Shown here: piece by piece, positions 36,841-42,542 of the stretch
How positions within the stretch are numbered: position 1 is the first letter of the stretch
Layout: each line of letters starts with the position of its first letter
NCBI GenBank assembly: GCA_021740045.1
Contig: JAIPAP010000020.1
Location: forward strand, 1 to 42,542
DNA: 42,542 bases
Direction: 5' to 3'
Origin: Bacteroidales bacterium
GTDB taxonomy: Bacteria; Bacteroidota; Bacteroidia; Bacteroidales; JAIPAP01
Translations under genes and position numbers: made by a program
The notes under the pieces: model-generated
What the model saw: the letters and a program-made list of their open reading frames with translations, nothing else
The model's database searches: none
Told to the model about the DNA's origin: nothing

Positions 36841-36868
36841 TAATGCGGAAGCTTTAACTTCCGCATTA
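36841..36868 (+). terminator. Rho-independent-type terminator
   Basis: TAATGCGGAAG (36841-36851) pairs exactly with CTTCCGCATTA (36858-36868) around a six-base loop, just past the stop of the DUF1028 gene. Only a short T-run (TTTG) follows. Confidence 0.7.
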
Positions 36869-36947
36869 TTTGATTCAAAAATCCAATTAGTTTTTATATG
36901 ACCGTGGTATCTGATGCAATACATCTGGTAAAAATCAGGTACATTGT

Positions 36948-39386
36948 TTAATCTATCAATATTTTATGGGTAAACAAGCCATCGGGTGTTTGCACTCGTA
37001 TGATGTAGACACTGGATTCAAACTCGCTCACATTAAGCTTAATATGCGGGGAAGAATAATGCTTTTGGAAAACCTGCTGACCCATGGAATTAAAAATCTG
37101 CACCTTATCGATCCTTCCTCTGGTTTTAATGTTGATTTGTTCTCCGGCAGGATTCGGATATACCGATACCGGGATTTGGCTGGCCAGCGGATTTTCCTCC
37201 AGGCCGGACATTAATTCATAAGACCAAACATTCACCTCATAAGCCTCTATCTCCTCAATCATCAGATTACCCGAAGCATCGATCTCGAGGGTTTCATATT
37301 GTTCGTTCATCATCTCCCACATGCTGTATGAATCATTGGCCATGCCAGTGGAAGAAAGATCAATGCTTACATTTTGCAAGGCCTCTCCCGACGTATTGAT
37401 CACCACAATAGCCGTATCCTTTGCTGTTCTCCGTATAAAAGAAAACACAGCATTGGAGCTGGACGAAGTTTCCATGTAATCGCCTTCCTGCAATGAAGGT
37501 TTCAGGTTGCGTATCCTGATCATCTTTTTGTAGCGGTTCAGGAGTGAGGCGGAATCCTGGCTTTCGGTCTCCACGTTGTAATCCTCGAAATTGTAATTGA
37601 TCTGATGCCAGGGCGTACCGGTTGTAAAACCGGCATTTTCACCCGGGGTCCATTGCATGGGGCGACGTATGTCAGGATCGGGCTTGGTACCCAGCATACC
37701 GATCTCCTCCCCATAATAAATGAACGGCACACCCGGTAAAGTAAGGTAAATTGAAGCTGCCAGCTTATTCTTTTCCTCATCCTGTCCCAGTACTTCAAAT
37801 ACCCGGTTCATGTCGTGGTTGGTGAGGAATGTTCCCCATTGCAGGTAGGGGTAAACATCGTATACCTGTTCCATTTTGCCTCTTAAATTACCCGTTGTAC
37901 CGTTATTGGCCGCATCAAGTATGCTGCCGGCAAGGTCAAACTCAAAGCACATATCCAATTTATCATCTTCAACATAATTAATCACTCCACCGGTATTGGT
38001 CCAGGCCTCTCCAATGGTATAAGAATCAGGCGCACCGGTTTTAATATGCTGATTAAAATCCTTCCAGAACTGGAAGGTCTCCGGCAGATCCACGAGATTT
38101 GAGCCGTCTTCGTAAATAAACTTTATAGCATCCAGGCGGTAACCATCCACGCCTACATCATTAAGCCAGTAATCGGCATAGTTGAACATGCTGTCCTTTA
38201 CTTGTTGTGTATTGTAGTTCAAATCGGGCATGCCTCCCCAGAAAAGTCCGTAATAATAACCCGAATTGTGATAATGCCACACTTGTTGTCCCCAGGGGCC
38301 AATATGACCGGGATCGGTTTCCGACCAGCGGTAATAATCACGATATTCACTACCGGGGTCTTGCGAATTGATAAACCAGGGATGTTCGCTGCTGCTATGG
38401 TTCATCACATAATCGATGATCACCTTGATCCCCCGTTCATGAGCAGCATCCAGGAAGTTCTGAAAATCCTCCATAGTGCCGTAATCCGGGTTGATGGCTG
38501 TGTAATCGGTTACATCATATCCATGATAAGTGGGTGAAGGATTGACGGGCATTAACCATATGCCTTTAATACCCAGATCACCGGTGGTTTCCGGGTCACC
38601 ATCGTTAAGGTAATCAAGTTTTTGGGTCAAACCATTAAAATCTCCTATGCCGTCCCCATCGGAATCGTAGAAACTACGAACAAAAATCTCATAAAATACC
38701 GTTTTGTTCCACCAATCGAGTTGGGTAGTATCACGCTCAACAACCTGAATGTAATCGGGAATGAGGAGTGTATCGGCTATGCTGTCATTACCTGCGATAA
38801 GCTGCACATCATAACTGCCTGTTTGTGAGTAGATTACTTCAGGCTCTTCCTCCGAGGATGTTTCTGGGTTGCCGCCTTCAAAATACCATTGCAAATAGGT
38901 GTAAATACCCTGGGATTGATTTTGAAAGTGCACAGTACTTCCAACGTACACGCTTGTACTGGAAGAGGTAAAATCAGCAATAGGCGGGCCACTTGGAGGC
39001 TCTTGATCATTATACCAAAAGTATAGCGAATCGTTCACCGATTCCACCGTATATACCCTGTTATTTCCCGTACCCGGGAATTCCTCATTTCCATCCCACA
39101 CTCCATTTAGACGGAATTTGAATTCGATGGTTTGCCCAACAGTAAAATCTTCAACGGTCACATTGTAAATACTGTCGTTATTATCATCCGATAAAGGTAT
39201 TAGCTCTTCGCCCCAATTGTTGAATGTTCCGGCTATATCCACAAAATCCTCTTCCGGGTCAAAATCCCCAAGTTCGGCCTGGTATGACATGTTAACTTCA
39301 AAAAAGATGATAGCTTCCTGTGCTCCAAGCCTGATCCCAAGTGCGGATACTATGATCAATAATAAAAGTATACGTTTCGATATCAT
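36948..39386 (-). CDS. Secreted GH13 alpha-amylase with T9SS sorting domain
   Basis: This 812-residue starch/glycan hydrolase starts at the ATG 39386 (MISKRILLLLIIVSALGIRL); a longer frame to 39443 would place the -7 box inside the gene. A starch-binding-like Ig domain follows (about 25-125, including FVDIAGTFNNWGEELIPL), then a PKD-like domain (about 134-215). The GH13 barrel (about 225-680) has the catalytic nucleophile D419 (VDGYRLDAIKF), acid/base E460 (TIGEAW) and D525 (TNHDMN). The C-terminus is a type A sorting domain (IPVSVYPNPAGEQINIK, VQIFNSMGQQVFQ). All three catalytic residues are present. Likely role: extracellular degradation of alpha-glucans. Confidence 0.93.
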   Translation of the reverse strand: MISKRILLLLIIVSALGIRLGAQEAIIFFEVNMSYQAELGDFDPEEDFVDIAGTFNNWGEELIPLSDDNNDSIYNVTVEDFTVGQTIEFKFRLNGVWDGNEEFPGTGNNRVYTVESVNDSLYFWYNDQEPPSGPPIADFTSSSTSVYVGSTVHFQNQSQGIYTYLQWYFEGGNPETSSEEEPEVIYSQTGSYDVQLIAGNDSIADTLLIPDYIQVVERDTTQLDWWNKTVFYEIFVRSFYDSDGDGIGDFNGLTQKLDYLNDGDPETTGDLGIKGIWLMPVNPSPTYHGYDVTDYTAINPDYGTMEDFQNFLDAAHERGIKVIIDYVMNHSSSEHPWFINSQDPGSEYRDYYRWSETDPGHIGPWGQQVWHYHNSGYYYGLFWGGMPDLNYNTQQVKDSMFNYADYWLNDVGVDGYRLDAIKFIYEDGSNLVDLPETFQFWKDFNQHIKTGAPDSYTIGEAWTNTGGVINYVEDDKLDMCFEFDLAGSILDAANNGTTGNLRGKMEQVYDVYPYLQWGTFLTNHDMNRVFEVLGQDEEKNKLAASIYLTLPGVPFIYYGEEIGMLGTKPDPDIRRPMQWTPGENAGFTTGTPWHQINYNFEDYNVETESQDSASLLNRYKKMIRIRNLKPSLQEGDYMETSSSSNAVFSFIRRTAKDTAIVVINTSGEALQNVSIDLSSTGMANDSYSMWEMMNEQYETLEIDASGNLMIEEIEAYEVNVWSYELMSGLEENPLASQIPVSVYPNPAGEQINIKTRGRIDKVQIFNSMGQQVFQKHYSSPHIKLNVSEFESSVYIIRVQTPDGLFTHKILID

Positions 39387-39408
39387 AATCGCTATTTTGG
39401 ATTTACCG

Positions 39409-39416
39409 CAAAGGTA
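39409..39416 (-). promoter_or_regulatory. Candidate -7 box of the amylase gene
   Basis: On the minus strand TACCTTTG is a full match to TAnnTTTG, 22 bases before the ATG at 39386. A -33 TTG is not seen, though the flank 17 bases upstream is T-rich. The box supports the start choice for the amylase. Confidence 0.45.
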
Positions 39417-39486
39417 ATCATAAGGTAGTAGTAAATAGCCCATGGTAAAAATATGCCTGTTTGTAATAGAATAGTTAAGGCCTATT

Positions 39487-39749
39487 TTACTTTTTGGGAA
39501 AGAACTTGTAAATGTCTTTTCTATGCAAACACCTTATAAATATAATAGTTGAACCATATGCCTCAACACCTATCTTGTATTGGCCTATCTTATTCTATAA
39601 CTATTTGGGGCATTTCTTAACTTCTTTAGGTTTTGGATAGCATGAATTTGACTGGCTTCATTTACTTGAATGATCAGGTCACGAACTGTTTGATTCAATT
39701 CTTTGTCATTAATTTTCCGGGTATCTCTCTGAAAGGTTTTATCAATCAA
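39487..39749 (-). pseudogene. RelE/HigB-type toxin gene broken by a one-base deletion
   Basis: From a TTG at 39749 the minus strand encodes LIDKTFQRDTRKINDKEL, then NLKKLRNAPNSYRIR, and hits a TAG. One frame over it continues without a break as IGQYKIGVEAYGSTIIFIRC and LHRKDIYKFFPKK, ending in TAA at 39487-39489. The two halves join perfectly at about 39585-39592 if one base is restored (AGA-ATA-AGx-ATA-GGC). The sequence is a whole RelE-fold toxin with the typical DTRKINDKE start, YRIRIGQYKIG core and LHRKDIY-x-FP end. Such toxins cut mRNA on the ribosome. No cognate antitoxin is upstream. Confidence 0.8.
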
Positions 39750-39771
39750 TATACTTTATTATCAAAACAAA

Positions 39772-40047
39772 TTAAAAATTTATAACAGCCAGTTTCTCGC
39801 TAAATTTACTGCCAGTTTCTGTTGCCACTTCAATAATATACATTCCGTGTGGTAAACCTGAAATATCTATTTCGTAAGCATGATTATTCTTTATCAATAT
39901 TGGCTGCCCTAGTTGATTATAAATACACACTTTTTTAATGATAATTCCATCATTTGTGGTTTTATCGCTTCCTGGCGGGAAAATGTATCTGCTAAAAAAT
40001 AATAGATATCCGGTACAAGATGTTTTTATATTGAGGCAAAAGTGTTT
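39772..40047 (-). pseudogene. Orphan T9SS C-terminal sorting domain fragment
   Basis: The minus strand reads DGIIIKKVCIYNQLGQPIL, then YEIDISGLPHGMYIIEVATE and KFSEKLAVINF, ending in TAA at 39772-39774. This is a type A Por sorting domain (strand, YNQLGQ turn, SGLPHGMYII, basic end). The frame is open back to 40047 without a start codon. The usual YPNP start is replaced by unrelated sequence, so the cargo protein and part of the domain are gone. It is followed by the RelE-type remnant. Confidence 0.75.
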
Positions 40048-40105
40048 TCAATGACATTTGAATTACTCTTTTTAGAAAAATTTGATAATTGATGAAGGAG
40101 CATAC

Positions 40106-40402
40106 ATGAAAGAAGTTACTATTAAAGACTGCCTCAAGAAACAGTATTTCTGGGATATAGACATTAGCATGCTTGATCCTCAAAAACACTATAAACTGAT
40201 CATTGAGCGTATCTTTAGTTTCGGGACCATTTCGGAGATGAAAGTCATTACCCGCTATTACGGCAGGGATAAGGTTATTAAGGAGTTACAAAATCTAAAT
40301 CACCTCGATCCCAAAACATTGAATTTTGTCGCTTTTATGTTTAATGTTTCAAAAGAATCTTTTCGATGCTACCAAAAAATGCAGTCGAACAAAATAAATT
40401 AA
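40106..40402 (+). CDS. Orphan DUF6922-type protein (antitoxin-like)
   Basis: This 98-residue protein starts at 40106, where AAGGAG (40095-40100) sits five bases before the ATG, a rare clear Shine-Dalgarno in this window. The sequence (QYFWDIDISMLDPQKHYKLI, IERIFSFGTISEMKVI, YGRDKVIKEL, LDPKTLNFVAFMFNV) fits DUF6922. Members of this family commonly sit before an AbiEii-type nucleotidyltransferase toxin, like an AbiEi antitoxin. Here no toxin follows; the next gene is a polysaccharide lyase. It may be a solitary antitoxin or a remnant of a lost pair. Confidence 0.75.
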   Translation: MKEVTIKDCLKKQYFWDIDISMLDPQKHYKLIIERIFSFGTISEMKVITRYYGRDKVIKELQNLNHLDPKTLNFVAFMFNVSKESFRCYQKMQSNKIN

Positions 40403-40447
40403 CTTCGTGAAACGGAATTCCTGAATTATAACCTAAAGCCAAAAGAT

Positions 40448-42163
40448 ATGAAACCAAATACCATGAGCCGGTCAAATCAACCTCTGCAACTGTGTGGAAG
40501 AAGTTGTTGGTTTGTGTTAAACTCCTTCAAAATCGATAATGCCCGGAGAGGCGGTAAACATATGGTCGGCCTGCTAGTGTGGCTAATGCTGGTATTTTCA
40601 GGCAACCTTATGGCCGAAACTTACTTCGTTGCCACCGATGGTGATGATGCGAATAGCGGCACCATCGACAACCCCTTTGCTACATTCGGGCATGCAATCA
40701 GCCTGGTAAATGCCGGTGATACCATTTACGTCCGTGGTGGCACTTATATGCTTGACGCGCCAATTGTAATCGATAAAGCAGGAACTGAAGATCATTACAT
40801 TTGCTTGTGGGCCTATGAACACGAATCGCCCATAATCGATTGCGGTAATAATCCGCGTCACGGCAATCCACCACAACCACGCGATGACGATTCCATTGAG
40901 GCCACCAGCGATGCCCTGGGCGTTTTTGTTGCTCCGGAAAGCGATTGGTGGCATATCAAAGGGCTTACCATACAGGATGCTCCATATTATGGTGTGCGCG
41001 TGTATGCTTCACACAATATTTTTGAAGAAATGGTATTGCGCGATAATCAGGCGGCAGGTCTGGAAATTACAGGTAAAGAGGGCCATGTTCCCAGCCACAA
41101 CACGGTACTCAATTGCGATTCCTATCTTAACTTCGATCCACAGACCAACGGAGAAGATGCCGACGGATTTGCCGCCAAATTCGAATCGCTTGGCCCCGGG
41201 AATGTATTTATAGGCTTAAGGGCCTGGAGCAATTCAGATGACGGTTATGATTTCTGGCATGCCACCCATCCGGTGTTGCTCGATAAGTGTTGGTCGTTCG
41301 ATAACGGTTTCTTCCGTCCCGAGTGGGAACCCGAGGTAAACGGCTCATGGCGTGGCGATGGGTTGGGTTTTAAATTAGGGCAGGATGCCTCGGAACTCAT
41401 TTTACATCGCGATGTAGCTTTTGGAAATAAAGCCTATGGCATTCATGATAATGGCAACAATAGCCCTGGCGGTGTAACCATTTACAATGCCACATTGGTA
41501 AATAATGCCAAAAACGGTAATCCCACGCAAATCCAACTCAACGACGGCAGTCCGCATACCACACGCAACACCGTTGCTTTTGATGTTGACGGTTCTGATG
41601 TGACCATTCTTGGTGGTGAAGTCGACGATGCTTACAACACCTGGAATGGAATTGGTGTTTCGGCCAACGACTTTGTAAGTATCGATATGGATACGCTCTA
41701 TGCCCAGGGCACTGCTCCCCGCAATCCTGATGGCAGCCTGCCGGAGCTCGGCCTTCAACTTTCTCCTTCAAGCGACCTGATCGACGCAGGTATTGATGTT
41801 GGTTTACCCTATTATGGTGAAGCCCCCGATTTGGGTGCGTTTGAAAGAGATATTACTTCCGTTGATGAAGGTAGCTTTGTTTCAAAAACGTCACCCTTCA
41901 ATCTGGAGGTGGAGCCAAATCCATTTATTGATGAGGCTACAATACGTTTTGAGATTCAGCAAGCAGCTGATATTAGCATTGAAATCAGGAATACCTCCGG
42001 GCTTCTTATCCAACAGTTGAAGGAGCGGAGCATCTCTCCCGAAAAACATACTATTCCATGGAATGGGCTTAATGAAACCGGTGAACAAGTCCCGGCCGGA
42101 TTATACTTCATCCATATTCAATCGAATGGAGAAAAAGCCGTAAAGAAAATCCTTAAGCTTTAA
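40448..42163 (+). CDS. Secreted PL9-like polysaccharide lyase with T9SS sorting domain
   Basis: This 571-residue right-handed beta-helix enzyme begins ETYFVATDGDDANSGTIDNPFATF, with DTIYVRGGTY marking a DUF1565/PL9-type start. Pectate-lyase family 9 landmarks are a Ca2+-type Asp239 (EDADGFAAKF), Asp264, Asp265 and Asp268 (SNSDDGYDFW), and Lys309 in DGLGFKLGQDAS, the expected catalytic lysine; this assignment is by motif only. A FlgD-like sorting domain (VEPNPFIDEATIRFEIQ, PWNGLNETGEQVPAGLYFIHI) ends the protein. The signal peptide starts at about residue 39, so the ATG at 40562 is an alternative start. The preceding RRGGKH supplies the positive N-region, which favours a longer form. Confidence 0.85.
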   Translation: MKPNTMSRSNQPLQLCGRSCWFVLNSFKIDNARRGGKHMVGLLVWLMLVFSGNLMAETYFVATDGDDANSGTIDNPFATFGHAISLVNAGDTIYVRGGTYMLDAPIVIDKAGTEDHYICLWAYEHESPIIDCGNNPRHGNPPQPRDDDSIEATSDALGVFVAPESDWWHIKGLTIQDAPYYGVRVYASHNIFEEMVLRDNQAAGLEITGKEGHVPSHNTVLNCDSYLNFDPQTNGEDADGFAAKFESLGPGNVFIGLRAWSNSDDGYDFWHATHPVLLDKCWSFDNGFFRPEWEPEVNGSWRGDGLGFKLGQDASELILHRDVAFGNKAYGIHDNGNNSPGGVTIYNATLVNNAKNGNPTQIQLNDGSPHTTRNTVAFDVDGSDVTILGGEVDDAYNTWNGIGVSANDFVSIDMDTLYAQGTAPRNPDGSLPELGLQLSPSSDLIDAGIDVGLPYYGEAPDLGAFERDITSVDEGSFVSKTSPFNLEVEPNPFIDEATIRFEIQQAADISIEIRNTSGLLIQQLKERSISPEKHTIPWNGLNETGEQVPAGLYFIHIQSNGEKAVKKILKL

Positions 42164-42542
42164 AAAAAGTATAGTAATCTGATTATTAATTCCTCGCAAA
42201 GACCGATAAACCACATCGGCACGTATGTCTCAACAGCACAAACTTGCGGCGACCCGGTTAAATCTCCGGTTCAATACACAATCCTTTACTCCATGCTCCA
42301 AGTTCTTTGCCCTGTGCTCTATGCTCCGCACTATAACTTATCCCAAAGCTAAACACCATATTCCTTCACAGACCTTGCTAATCTATAATCTACAATCGTC
42401 AATCTAAAATCCCTCCCTCCATGTTCTTTGCTTTAGGCTTTGCGCTCTGCAATCCATTCAATTCTACCTTCTAATTTCTATTCTCTACCGTCTGTTTTCT
42501 CTACACAGCACAATGATCATCATCACAACACGCCACTTTACC
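42164..42542. other. Gene-free right end with pyrimidine-rich word repeats
   Basis: No gene or remnant was found on either strand. From about 42,280 the plus strand consists of imperfectly repeated words such as CTCCATG, CTTTGC, CTCTATGCTCC and ATCTATAATCTACAATC, similar in style to 661-752. Confidence 0.5.

Noticed and set aside
1-42542. tRNA, rRNA or prophage genes
   Set aside because: No tRNA cloverleaf, rRNA core sequence or phage structural genes were recognised; only an integrase tail remnant is present.

Overview
The window is from a member of the Bacteroidota, most likely a Bacteroidales/Marinilabiliales-type environmental bacterium. The evidence is several secreted proteins ending in type IX secretion (T9SS, Por) sorting domains, a BatA-type membrane protein, GWxTD and OmpP1/FadL proteins, a DUF1028 protein, promoters of the Bacteroidetes -7 type (TAnnTTTG), and generally weak Shine-Dalgarno signals. 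No rRNA, tRNA or CRISPR was seen.

Layout. 1-751: no gene; dense short palindromes and a long hairpin. 752-3626 (minus): dnaB followed by a conserved exported protein often misnamed asparagine synthetase B. 3841-10818 (plus): BatA/VWA membrane protein, a topoisomerase IV A-type subunit, an FprA-type flavodiiron protein and a lipoprotein. 11058-16705: tsaD (minus) divergent from a TamB-like protein (plus). 16900-19137: T9SS-secreted protein, DUF2007 protein, and a small exported protein built on a four-times repeated D-D-I-P-F-D-T motif. 19213-24580 (minus): rmuC-GWxTD pair and FadL-GDSL pair. 24775-27240: hybrid sensor kinase. 27251-32604 (minus): FAH-family hydrolase, DnaQ-like exonuclease, a 2-oxoacid dehydrogenase E2 and a chimeric glycosyltransferase. 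32759-33840: a REP-associated tyrosine transposase (RAYT) between decayed genes. 33974-42163: transglutaminase/beta-propeller protein, DUF1028 protein, GH13 alpha-amylase, TA and T9SS remnants, an orphan DUF6922 protein and a PL9-like polysaccharide lyase.

Most of the window is ordinary core genome (replication, topology, tRNA modification, cell envelope, central metabolism). The secreted enzymes (GH13, PL9-like, transglutaminase, DUF1028) suggest a polysaccharide- and protein-degrading lifestyle with T9SS export.

The unexpected content lies between the annotated genes. By translating the gaps I found five decayed genes with recognisable homology: a tyrosine-recombinase C-terminus, an HsdS linker, a RelE-type toxin broken by one missing base, a T9SS C-terminal domain with no body, and a membrane-protein tail in frame after tsaD. 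A sixth frameshifted fragment is of unknown family. The 32.7-33.9 kb region reads as the wreck of a type I restriction locus with its recombinase, now holding a RAYT that carries a perfect copy of the REP-like palindrome inside its own coding sequence and a 15-bp tandem array of the same half-site just past its stop codon. The DDIPFDT repeat protein is the best candidate for an undescribed family.
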